DNA from: Acidobacteria bacterium 13_2_20CM_57_17
GTDB lineage: Bacteria; Acidobacteriota; Terriglobia; Acidiferrales; UBA7541
Assembly (NCBI GenBank): GCA_001914785.1
Contig: MNDE01000138.1
Location: 1-58,157 of the forward strand
DNA length: 58,157 nucleotides
Direction of reading: 5' to 3'
Shown: positions 23,950-30,929 of the stretch, in pieces
How the letters are laid out: each line of letters begins with the position of its first letter
Position numbering within the stretch: the stretch's first letter is position 1
Notes under the pieces: generated by a model
The model's database searches: none
Seen by the model: the letters and a program-made list of their open reading frames with translations, nothing else
Told to the model about the DNA's origin: nothing
Position numbers and translations under genes: made by a program

Positions 23950-24678
23950 TCACGCTTTGCGATCTTCCGGCCCGAAGAGTTCAAGGAAAAAACTCTGCAT
24001 CAACGCCGCGGAGCGCACGTCTGACGGGGCGTGATAGGCGACGCCGGGGACATACGGTCCAGCCTCGTGGGTAAAACCATGCATTGCGCCGCCGTAGATA
24101 ATGACCTGCCAATCGGCGCCGGCGCGGTTCATTTCCTCAACAAACGCGCTCACGTGCTTCATCGGGACATGCGGATCGAGAGCACCGTGGCACACCAGTA
24201 TCTTTGCCTTAACCGACCCCGGCTGAGCCGGCCGCGATGTGTCCAGACTTCCGTGTACGCTAATCACTCCTGCGAGGTCCGCACTGCTCCTTGCTAGTTC
24301 GAGTACGGTCATCCCCCCGAAGCAGTAGCCAACCGCTGCGATTCTCCCATCGACTCCTGGCTGCGCTGCCAGCACGTCTATACCCGCGCGTGCCCGCTGG
24401 CACAATTTAGCCGGGTCACTCCGTAGTTCCGTGATTCTTGCCATCACCCGTTCGCGATTCCCGGCAACGCCATTGCCGTACATGTCGCAAGCAAATACGA
24501 CAAAGCCGAGATCCGCCAGCCGCCTCGCTCGCCCCTTAGCATGGTTGTCGAGGCCGGCTCCACCATGGACGACTAGAATGCCTGGACGCCGGTGCTTCCC
24601 CGCATCATCCCAGGCTAGAAAGCCGGTAAGTTCTGTATCGCCATCGCGGTATCCGATTGCTTTCGTTTGGATTGGCAT
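23950..24678 (-). CDS. Dienelactone hydrolase-family protein
   Basis: 242 residues from ATG 24678, with AAAGGA upstream; a start at 24714 gives a polar, non-conserved addition. The nucleophile is a cysteine in AVGYCFGGMTV, the acid is in HGALDPHVP and the histidine in AMHGFTHE, the Cys-Asp-His triad of dienelactone hydrolases. ILVVHGGAGLDNHAKGRARR forms the oxyanion region. It hydrolyses a lactone or ester; the natural substrate is unknown. It is convergent with the ADOP permease, stops 16 bases apart, and no other gene joins it. Confidence 0.9.
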   Translation of the reverse strand: MPIQTKAIGYRDGDTELTGFLAWDDAGKHRRPGILVVHGGAGLDNHAKGRARRLADLGFVVFACDMYGNGVAGNRERVMARITELRSDPAKLCQRARAGIDVLAAQPGVDGRIAAVGYCFGGMTVLELARSSADLAGVISVHGSLDTSRPAQPGSVKAKILVCHGALDPHVPMKHVSAFVEEMNRAGADWQVIIYGGAMHGFTHEAGPYVPGVAYHAPSDVRSAALMQSFFLELFGPEDRKA

Positions 24679-24840
24679 GTGTTCGTCCTTTCGAGCAGCC
24701 TGTGTTTGGCCCAAGCGGTTCGGCGGCTCCCACGAAAAAGCGGAGCCCTCTGTACGGTCCGGCGAGGCTGCCGTATGAATCCCCGTTAGTAATTATACCA
24801 TAATTTCTTCAGGTAATCAAGACGGAAACACAGTATTTAC

Positions 24841-24869
24841 TTGACTTATCCTGTAACCTCTTTTATGAT
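24841..24869 (+). promoter_or_regulatory. Strong sigma70-type promoter of a very short unit
   Basis: TTGACT (24841-24846), 17-base spacer, TATGAT (24864-24869). Only about 60 bases downstream a perfect terminator hairpin begins, so the expected transcript is near 55 bases with no open frame. The stretch 24679-25264 holds no protein gene. Confidence 0.6.
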
Positions 24870-24902
24870 TTGCCTTGGGAAATTGTGCGGACTAAGCAGT
24901 TT

Positions 24903-24932
24903 GCGGCAGCGTGTCTGCCGCTTTTCTTTTTT
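24903..24932 (+). terminator. Hairpin terminator GCGGCAG-CGTGT-CTGCCGC plus T tract
   Basis: A perfect 7-bp stem with a 5-base loop, followed by TTTTCTTTTTT. The same word GCGGCAG..CCGCTTTTCTTTT recurs twice after nuoN near 52.1-52.3 kb. Confidence 0.75.
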
Positions 24933-24965
24933 AGCCCCCCCACTGACTGTGACAGATAAACCCCA

Positions 24966-25112
24966 TTAGAATGAACATCTGTGAGGATGTCCGATAAAAT
25001 TGAGTGCAACTTCCTTTAGAATCAACACTTACGAAAGTGTTTCAAAACAAAGGGCTTTAACCACCTTTGGAATGAACACTTATGAAAAAACATGGGGGGT
25101 GGGGGGGGCCAC
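24966..25112. repeat. Three TTAGAATCA-type hairpin units and G-rich tail
   Basis: TTAGAATGAACA at 24966, TTAGAATCAACA at 25016 and TTGGAATGAACA at 25067, a period of 50-51 bases. The first two are followed by small hairpins (ACATC..GATGT; ACACTT-ACGA-AAGTGT). The block ends with runs of six and eight G near 25094-25109. A related block lies at 52328-52425. Confidence 0.7.
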
Positions 25113-25264
25113 TTCACTTGACGGCGCTAAGAAGCGCCCAAGACAGCGTCGCACATCTGTTTTTCTTTTCAACTACTTACGCAGTGCCCATTTTACAAAT
25201 TCTTTATTTTGAAGAGCTTCCATGTAATGGGGAGAGGGGGCCTATGTTCCCTAGGGAACTAAAG

Positions 25265-26719
25265 TCATCGCCACCTGTACGCCACCACGTCATCTCCGTA
25301 GGCTCCACTCGGGGTGTAGACGACCGTCCTCCGGCCGAGATACTCCAAAGCCTGCGAATGCTGCGCCGGCAGCGCATGGTTTGCCAGGAAGATGCCGCCG
25401 TGGTTCATCATGTGGGCGATGCTGCCCATTGCCAGCGCCTGCTGAAAAAGGTCGTAGTAAACCAGCACGTTGGTCGCGACCACCAAGTCGAAACCCTGCC
25501 CTTCGGGAACGTCCATGGTCTGCGTCACCACGTTCATGTCGAACCCGCGCATCTGGGCTGCATATCTCGGGCGAATCGCCACGGCACGCATCGTTACGTC
25601 GCTTACCGACGCAGGAACCGGCAGCGGCTTCACCGGCGTGCCCAGAGTCTCCCCGAACTTTTGCCAGTACGCCACGGCCTCCGGGCTCCACTCCGCGGAA
25701 ACTAGTCGCGGCAGTTGCACCGTGTACGCCTGGCCCGCTCGGCCGCGCTCCGCGAGCCTCGCCACATGCGCGTTCACGGCCGCGTTCAAATCCGCCGTCA
25801 CCACGGAAATTTTTTCGGCTTTTCCTAGTCCCAGCCGCGCCACCGCTTCCAGCATGGCGAACGGCTGAATGGTTTGCAGCGGATAAAAATCGTAGCCGTC
25901 GCGTTTGTCCGTAAAATCCAATCCCGGCCCGATCACCAAAATCCGGCGCATCGTTCCGGGCTTGATCGCTCCTTTGCGCAGCATGGTTCGCAGCGTGTCT
26001 TCCAGCGCATAGTTCGGCAGCAAGGAAGTATCGACGGACAATCCCCGCTCTTGATAAAGCGTTCCTCGCGCAATCAGCGCCGCAGCCGGGTCCGCGGCCT
26101 TTTCTGATTCTTTCAGTTTTTCCTGATAGGCACGTTGTTCCGCGATCAGCCGCCGCAAGTTTTCTTGGAGTTTCGCTTCGACGGACTCCCTGGGGGCGCC
26201 CTTGCGCTCCAGGAACTCGCGCACAAACCGCAGCCTCTCGTTGCGCGCCGCATTCGGCAAAGCAGCGGCAAGGGCATGGACCCGCGCGAGTGCGGCCGGC
26301 GTCAGCTCTCCCGTTTCCGATGCTCCGCTTTCTGCATTCTCCAATCGTGGAAGACTCGTATACGAAGCGCCGTAAAGAATCAGGTTGCTGATGGAATCTT
26401 CGACGCCTCGGTCGATGCGTCCGCGAACTTCCGCGTCGCGTGAGCGGACCCAATCGTTCCACGCGGTAGCATCGTTGAAATCGCCGCCACTCAGGCCCGC
26501 ATCCGCAAACAGTTTGAGTGTCTCCGCTGCTTCTTCAAAGCGGAGAAAGCGCACACTCGGTTCCGTCTCCGAAAAAACTGCGTGAAGAAAAAAGAAGGAG
26601 AGAACCAAGCACGCGAATGCAGCACGCTTCAGGTTGACCCCTGACTTGACGCCCGATTTGACCCTTGACAGGAATTCGCAGACCACTCGCATCGTTGCGC
26701 GCATCTTAGGGCCAAGCAT
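25265..26719 (-). CDS. Exported methyltransferase-like protein of unknown function
   Basis: 484 residues (three close ATG starts at 26719, 26704 and 26692). A signal peptide lies at about 30-50 (FACLVLSFFFLHAVFS), before ETEPSVRFL. The middle is helical and charged. The C-terminal half resembles a Rossmann methyltransferase: MRRILVIGPGLDFTDKRDGY, VVTADLNAAVNAHVARLA, and GFDLVVATNVLVYYDLFQQ, as in CheR-like enzymes. A periplasmic methyltransferase would lack S-adenosylmethionine, so the fold may be reused for another purpose, or the segment may be an anchor. A short duplication VKSGVKSGV occurs before the signal segment. It is a single gene. Confidence 0.65.
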   Translation of the reverse strand: MLGPKMRATMRVVCEFLSRVKSGVKSGVNLKRAAFACLVLSFFFLHAVFSETEPSVRFLRFEEAAETLKLFADAGLSGGDFNDATAWNDWVRSRDAEVRGRIDRGVEDSISNLILYGASYTSLPRLENAESGASETGELTPAALARVHALAAALPNAARNERLRFVREFLERKGAPRESVEAKLQENLRRLIAEQRAYQEKLKESEKAADPAAALIARGTLYQERGLSVDTSLLPNYALEDTLRTMLRKGAIKPGTMRRILVIGPGLDFTDKRDGYDFYPLQTIQPFAMLEAVARLGLGKAEKISVVTADLNAAVNAHVARLAERGRAGQAYTVQLPRLVSAEWSPEAVAYWQKFGETLGTPVKPLPVPASVSDVTMRAVAIRPRYAAQMRGFDMNVVTQTMDVPEGQGFDLVVATNVLVYYDLFQQALAMGSIAHMMNHGGIFLANHALPAQHSQALEYLGRRTVVYTPSGAYGDDVVAYRWR

Positions 26720-26826
26720 CCGGCTTAGTCAATCTGATGCGTACGGTTGCTCTAGCTCATGCCTCTAGAGGCAGTGCCGCAACTGGGGTGACCTTTAGGT
26801 CCGACATAAGAAGTGTTCTTATCTTC

Positions 26827-26840
26827 GCGGCTTTAGCCGC
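26827..26840. repeat. Hairpin GCGGCT-TT-AGCCGC
   Basis: A perfect 6-bp stem in the gap between the exported methyltransferase-like gene and the DUF805 gene, of a type I recall as scattered in acidobacterial intergenic DNA. A neighbouring AAGAA-GTG-TTCTT hairpin lies at about 26809-26821. Confidence 0.5.
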
Positions 26841-26873
26841 TGAGGAATTGAAATCGGGTTGTTATACAACTCT

Positions 26874-28274
26874 TCAGGCCCGAGGCTTTTCTTCAACCTC
26901 TTCGCGAATATGCTCCAGCACTCGCAGATGAATTTTGTGAATGATGTAGTCCGACCACAAATGCCAGTACGTCGCGGGCCACATCGTGTGCTGATACCAT
27001 GTCGTGCCTTCAAGCCGAGTTCGGTCTCCAGGCAACGCCGTCAACAAAAACTGTCCCTGCTTGGAAACAAAATATCCATGCAGATGCGGCGGCTGAATAT
27101 TTCCGTAAGGACTAAGCTCGTTCAAAGGCGCCGGATTCGCCGTTACGCCAAACTTCAGCAACCGCGGCTCGTCCCACACTTCGATGGGCTCCGCAAACGG
27201 CCCCGTCGAAAAAACGCAATGCCGCACAGCACCCACTCCATGCCCGGAAATCTCGGCGCGAATGGGATACGCAATCCCCGCTCGAAACAACAGTTCTGTC
27301 GGCGGCGGTATCTCCGCGAACGCCACGACCTGACTCCAAACTCTCTGCGGTGGCGCGTTCACCTCGATCGCCGTCCGCACTTCAAACGTCTCCGGTTGCA
27401 ACTTCGCCCAATATTCCGCGCTCTGGAACGCTGGCGTGAACAGGAAAACGATGGACAGCATTGCAGGAGTTCCTTTATTCAGCCAATATCCCGCTTGAAT
27501 CGCATATCCCAGCATTCCACCGAGCGCCGAAAGCGCCAGCGCGAACGGAGCGGCCATGAGAATACAAATCGCCCCCTCGATCAACACCAGGATGAGCACA
27601 CCGCCAAGCAACGCTATGGGGCCGACTGCAACAGTCATGCAGCTGCTAAAAGAGCGCGGCTCGTGGTAGCTGTATACCAGCACCGAGAACAGTCCCAGGC
27701 AAAACGGCAGCGCCACATACAATCCCCATCCGTAGGACCGAAGCACTTCCGTGCCAAATACGGTGAAGAGGAAACCAATCGCAATCGTCAGCACGAAGGA
27801 TACGGTTGCTGCCCCTATCGCGCTCCGCGGAATCCACCGATCCAGCATGCGGGTCTCCGGCCACGGCGCAGCTTCACGCTGGGCTGGTGCCGATTGCGAT
27901 CCCATTGTGCAAAGCAGCAAGAAGAACAAAAGATTGATCACCGGGACAAAAAAGAACCCCACTAGCCAGAGCGGTTTCCCGGCATCGCGCAGCCGCTGCA
28001 CCGTCAGCGTCACGCCTAGCCAAATGAACGGCAGCGCCAAAACCAGCAGAGCCCCCACAAACATTTCGGTGTCCGGATGAATGGCATTCACACGCGCGGC
28101 CGGCCCCAGTGGCTGCCAGTAGCTCCACAAAAACCACGACCGGCCAAACACCGCAAACGCCACAAATTTGTCGAGTAAAAACTTCAGGAGAAAAGCGCTG
28201 CAACCCGCAATTGCATACGACTTCCGGTCGATCGTCCCTTGCCAGCGCCACATCTCCACAAAACGACTCGGCAC
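26874..28274 (-). CDS. DUF805 membrane protein fused to a SRPBCC-like domain
   Basis: 466 residues from GTG 28274, which has GGAGG four bases upstream. Residues about 1-150 match DUF805: RWQGTIDRKSYAIAG, several helices and TLTVQRLRDAGKPLWLVGFF. More hydrophobic segments follow (about 150-310). The last 150 residues look like a START/SRPBCC lipid-binding domain: FEVRTAIEVNAPPQRVWSQV, then IRAEISGHGVGAVRHCVFST, then HTMWPATYWHLWSDY. Such fusions occur in Bacteroidetes and Acidobacteria; the ligand is unknown. It ends a run of four minus-strand genes headed by the GbsR-type regulator. Confidence 0.8.
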   Translation of the reverse strand: MPSRFVEMWRWQGTIDRKSYAIAGCSAFLLKFLLDKFVAFAVFGRSWFLWSYWQPLGPAARVNAIHPDTEMFVGALLVLALPFIWLGVTLTVQRLRDAGKPLWLVGFFFVPVINLLFFLLLCTMGSQSAPAQREAAPWPETRMLDRWIPRSAIGAATVSFVLTIAIGFLFTVFGTEVLRSYGWGLYVALPFCLGLFSVLVYSYHEPRSFSSCMTVAVGPIALLGGVLILVLIEGAICILMAAPFALALSALGGMLGYAIQAGYWLNKGTPAMLSIVFLFTPAFQSAEYWAKLQPETFEVRTAIEVNAPPQRVWSQVVAFAEIPPPTELLFRAGIAYPIRAEISGHGVGAVRHCVFSTGPFAEPIEVWDEPRLLKFGVTANPAPLNELSPYGNIQPPHLHGYFVSKQGQFLLTALPGDRTRLEGTTWYQHTMWPATYWHLWSDYIIHKIHLRVLEHIREEVEEKPRA

Positions 28275-28312
28275 AAGACCTCCTTACGTTCCGATCGATG
28301 CGCTGTTCACCT

Positions 28313-28669
28313 TCACCGCTGCAGACCGCTTGCGAGATTGCCTTTGTCACGTGGAATAAATCGGAAAAGGATAAGCGCAAGGGAGCCCAGCGTGATGACG
28401 AACCCCATCAGCGCGTACTTCAGCTGAGTTGCCATCTCGAAGATCGCGGTCTTGTCGGGCCCGAACTCGGGCTTATAGTCAAGGGCGAAGATCAGCGGGA
28501 CGAGTACAAGCGCGACGTTGGAAAATGCCAGCCAAAAGCTCGCGCGTTCCGTGGTGCCGCAGAGTTCAATGAGCAAAGTTCTTAGATGCTTTTTGACATA
28601 CGCCACGATGCCGACAAACAAGAACGCCGCAAGGGAAACATCCAACAAGAAAGCCACGGCCGGACTCAT
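28313..28669 (-). CDS. Small multi-helix membrane protein
   Basis: 118 residues from ATG 28669; the longer frame up to 29038 is the complement of the DCC gene. Three hydrophobic helices are seen (about 5-24, 45-63 and 85-104) separated by charged loops. There is no recognised domain. It lies 23 bases after the DCC-type gene and 38 bases before the DUF805 gene, in one likely operon under the GbsR-type regulator. Confidence 0.65.
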   Translation of the reverse strand: MSPAVAFLLDVSLAAFLFVGIVAYVKKHLRTLLIELCGTTERASFWLAFSNVALVLVPLIFALDYKPEFGPDKTAIFEMATQLKYALMGFVITLGSLALILFRFIPRDKGNLASGLQR

Positions 28670-28692
28670 TTTCGTGCGGCTCCTTTCCAGCT

Positions 28693-29112
28693 CTACACTC
28701 GCTTCGAGGTTTCGGATGCCGGGCAAGTCTCCGCCGCGCAGCTGCGGCTCGCCGCAACCCATCTGTATCCTTTGCGCAGAATTTCCATCATTCCCGGAAT
28801 CTTCGAAATCCATACCAGCGGCAGGCCCCACCAAATTTCGCGTGCCAGTGCTACTGCCGCATCCGCGCCGCCGAACCGGCTTCCGTCGCTCAGAAGAAAT
28901 TGCATTTCGCGCATCAACTCTTCGCGCGACAACCCCAGCAGCGCCCCCACGCGCGGATCCTGCAGCGGCGCCAGCGCCATGCCGCGCCGCTCCAGAATCG
29001 GCGCCAGCCACCGCGCGATGCGCGTGCAGAACTTGCACTCTGCGTCAAAAAACAGCCACCCTCGCGCGTGCCGCCCTTTCCCGTCCGTATACTCACTCAC
29101 TAGCGAAATCAT
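28693..29112 (-). CDS. DCC-family thiol-disulfide oxidoreductase
   Basis: 139 residues. The family signature opens the protein: [19 protein letters not shown], with a CxxC pair preceded by the usual Asp. The C-terminal part [20 protein letters not shown] is the typical DUF393 ending. These small thioredoxin-like proteins are predicted disulfide reductases without a known partner. GGAGAAAG lies upstream of the ATG. It follows the GbsR-type regulator by 18 bases. It could take part in membrane redox together with the next two membrane proteins, which is speculation. Confidence 0.85.
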   Translation of the reverse strand: MISLVSEYTDGKGRHARGWLFFDAECKFCTRIARWLAPILERRGMALAPLQDPRVGALLGLSREELMREMQFLLSDGSRFGGADAAVALAREIWWGLPLVWISKIPGMMEILRKGYRWVAASRSCAAETCPASETSKRV

Positions 29113-29130
29113 GATCTTTCTCCGCTGCCG

Positions 29131-29694
29131 CTATCCCGCTGCTTTTTTCCGATCGTTTCCGAGAAGCGTAATTACTTTCCCGCGCAGCTTCACCACGCCC
29201 TTCAGGGCGCCGGTCGGCATGCGGATAATTTCTTCAAACAATCCCGTCATCGCCGTCAAGAACTCCAGCATGCTTTCCAGGCGTTCGCGCGTGTATGCAT
29301 CGCCCTGCGGGTTGGACTTGACCTCCCGCACGCATTCCGCGAGTACGTTCAGCGTCGGATCGATCTCGCGCCGCTTCCGCTCTTCGGAAACGATGCGAAA
29401 AATTTCCCACACGTCCTTGGTCGACTCGAAGTGGTCTCGCCGGTCTCCCAGCACGTGCACCACACGCACGATGCGCCAACCTTGCAGCTCGCGCAGGCTG
29501 GTACTCACATTCGAGCGCGCCACGGCCAGCGTCTCGGAAATTTCGTCCGCGGGCAGCGGGTGTGGCGACAGGAACAGCAGTGCGTGCACCTGCGCCACGG
29601 TGCGGTTGATGCCCCACCGCGTGCCCATTTCTCCCCAATGCAAAATGAATTTCTGGGCCACCGGGGTTAGTGTGTTTTTTGCGGGTTCGCTCAT
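29131..29694 (-). CDS. GbsR/MarR-family transcriptional regulator
   Basis: 187 residues from ATG 29694 (GGAG upstream). The winged-helix part reads WGINRTVAQVHALLFLSPHP, then ADEISETLAVARSNVSTSLR ELQGWRIV, as in GbsR-like MarR regulators; the C-terminus is helical and would dimerise. It probably represses its own operon: its promoter has a TATATT -10 that abuts a perfect 16-base dyad. It is the first gene of a run with the DCC, small membrane and DUF805 genes. In other bacteria GbsR responds to choline; no choline genes are seen here. Confidence 0.88.
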   Translation of the reverse strand: MSEPAKNTLTPVAQKFILHWGEMGTRWGINRTVAQVHALLFLSPHPLPADEISETLAVARSNVSTSLRELQGWRIVRVVHVLGDRRDHFESTKDVWEIFRIVSEERKRREIDPTLNVLAECVREVKSNPQGDAYTRERLESMLEFLTAMTGLFEEIIRMPTGALKGVVKLRGKVITLLGNDRKKAAG

Positions 29695-29747
29695 TTTTTC
29701 CACTCCGTGACTGGCGGCCTTCTCGCCGCTTTCGTTGTGTCTGTTAT

Positions 29748-29790
29748 TTCTGTTAATACAGAATATACAGTTATTTCAGCCTATTGTCAA
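29748..29790 (-). promoter_or_regulatory. Promoter and operator of the GbsR-type operon
   Basis: Minus strand TTGACA (29790-29785), 17-base spacer, TATATT (29767-29762). A perfect dyad TTCTGT-TAAT-ACAGAA at 29748-29763 touches the -10. This is close to consensus and fits autorepression. Confidence 0.7.
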
Positions 29791-29853
29791 GCTCTTTTTA
29801 GTTTACCCGCTTCGCTGCTTGCGGAAGCATGGCGATGGTAGTAGGATGGTAGT

Positions 29854-30087
29854 ATGAAAGAGAAGACTTCCGTCACACTCTCGAAGGACGTTCTGAAGGA
29901 CGTGGACCGCCTGGCGGGGTCGAAGTACTCGCGTTCCGCGTTCATCGAACGCGTGCTCCGAAGATACCTGCGCGATCGCGCTAAGGCAGCCCTGGAGGCG
30001 CGAGACCTGGAACGCCTCAATAGCGGCGCGGATCGACTCAACCGCGAGGCTGCGGAAATTCTGGAATACCAGGCCTCCGAAGAATGA
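29854..30087 (+). CDS. Ribbon-helix-helix antitoxin
   Basis: 77 residues: [20 protein letters not shown] gives the beta strand and first helix of a ribbon-helix-helix repressor, [17 protein letters not shown] the second. The C-terminal tail is acidic and probably disordered, as in MazE-type antitoxins. It stands 16 bases before the MazF-like gene. The ATG overlaps the second unit of an 11-base tandem repeat (29834-29855, GATGGTAGTA twice), which may influence translation or operator binding. Confidence 0.85.
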   Translation: MKEKTSVTLSKDVLKDVDRLAGSKYSRSAFIERVLRRYLRDRAKAALEARDLERLNSGADRLNREAAEILEYQASEE

Positions 30088-30103
30088 CCGCCTTGCGTCA
30101 TAC

Positions 30104-30430
30104 GTGCCGATGACCCGCGGGGAGCTCTATCGTGTCTTCAAGCCGGGAGGCGATCCCAAACAGTACCGGATTTTCGTCGTCGTCAGCCGCCAAGTGTTGA
30201 TCGATTCAAAGTTCTCGACGGTCATCTGCGCGCCGGTGTTCACGAATGGTGAAGGATTATCCACGCAAGTCGCGGTTGATCTGGAAGAAGGCTGGAAGCT
30301 TTCAAGCTGGATCATGTGTGACAACCTCGTAAGCTTGCGAAAAACGGAACTCACGAATTTCGTGAGTTCTCTCTCCCCCGCCAAACTCCTGGAGCTAAAC
30401 CGGGCCTTGAAAATGGCCCTTGGTCTGTGA
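30104..30430 (+). CDS. MazF/PemK-family toxin
   Basis: 108 residues (GTG 30104, or 106 from the ATG at 30110). [20 protein letters not shown] and [11 protein letters not shown] form the MazF beta-barrel start; [15 protein letters not shown] and [17 protein letters not shown] match the conserved core and the last barrel strands. It is predicted to cut mRNA at short sequences when not bound by antitoxin. It directly follows the ribbon-helix-helix gene on the same strand and forms a classic module with it. Confidence 0.88.
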   Translation: MPMTRGELYRVFKPGGDPKQYRIFVVVSRQVLIDSKFSTVICAPVFTNGEGLSTQVAVDLEEGWKLSSWIMCDNLVSLRKTELTNFVSSLSPAKLLELNRALKMALGL

Positions 30431-30496
30431 GATGTAGATTCCATCCACCGGCCGTTGTGCTAGGCCACGGACCCTTCAAATACTGGAGATGCTTCC

Positions 30497-30841
30497 ATGA
30501 CACCCAAAGACTTTCGCAGGCTGGCCTTGAGTTTCCCCGAGACAGAGGAGCGCGCGCACATGCACCACCCCGATTTTCGCGTTGCCGGAAAGATCTTTGC
30601 TACGCTAGGCTATCCGGACCATGACTGGGCGATGGTCAAGTTGACGCCCTTGGAGCAGGAGATGTTCGTCAAGGCGCAGCCTAAGGTCTTTAACCCATGC
30701 AGCGGTGCTTGGGGACGCCGAGGTTGCACGAACGTGCGCCTGAAGGGAGTCAGAAAGCCCACGGTGCGCCGCGCCCTCGAAGCCGCCTGGCGCCTCGCCG
30801 CCCCTAAGTCAGTGACCCGTCAACCGGATAAAACTAGTTAA
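30497..30841 (+). CDS. MmcQ/YjbR-family protein
   Basis: 114 residues. The MmcQ/YjbR fold is indicated by FRRLALSFPETEERAHMHHP, then FRVAGKIFATLGYPDHDWAM and VKLTPLEQEMFV, and at the end RRALEAAWRLAAPK. The fold resembles a DNA-binding double-wing, yet the function is not established. It is a single gene between the MazF module and the second ADOP permease. The C-terminus after residue 100 is not conserved-looking. Confidence 0.8.
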   Translation: MTPKDFRRLALSFPETEERAHMHHPDFRVAGKIFATLGYPDHDWAMVKLTPLEQEMFVKAQPKVFNPCSGAWGRRGCTNVRLKGVRKPTVRRALEAAWRLAAPKSVTRQPDKTS

Positions 30842-30929
30842 ATTTTGACATTCGATGTGCGACTAGCCAGCCTTCCAAACGTCCAACCACCACAGCGGGT
30901 GGCCATTTGGCGAGCCAGGAGGACGAGTC

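Noticed and set aside
25091..25112. G-quadruplex
   Set aside because: Only two long G runs separated by one base; four separate runs are not present.
24966..25112. CRISPR array
   Set aside because: Only three imperfect units with hairpins and dissimilar lengths, no cas genes, and similar words elsewhere as dispersed repeats.
26859..27965. 368-residue plus-strand frame
   Set aside because: Complement of the DUF805 gene; extreme Arg/Gln content.
28586..29710. 374-residue plus-strand frame
   Set aside because: Complement of the DCC and GbsR genes; Ser/Arg-rich, no domain.
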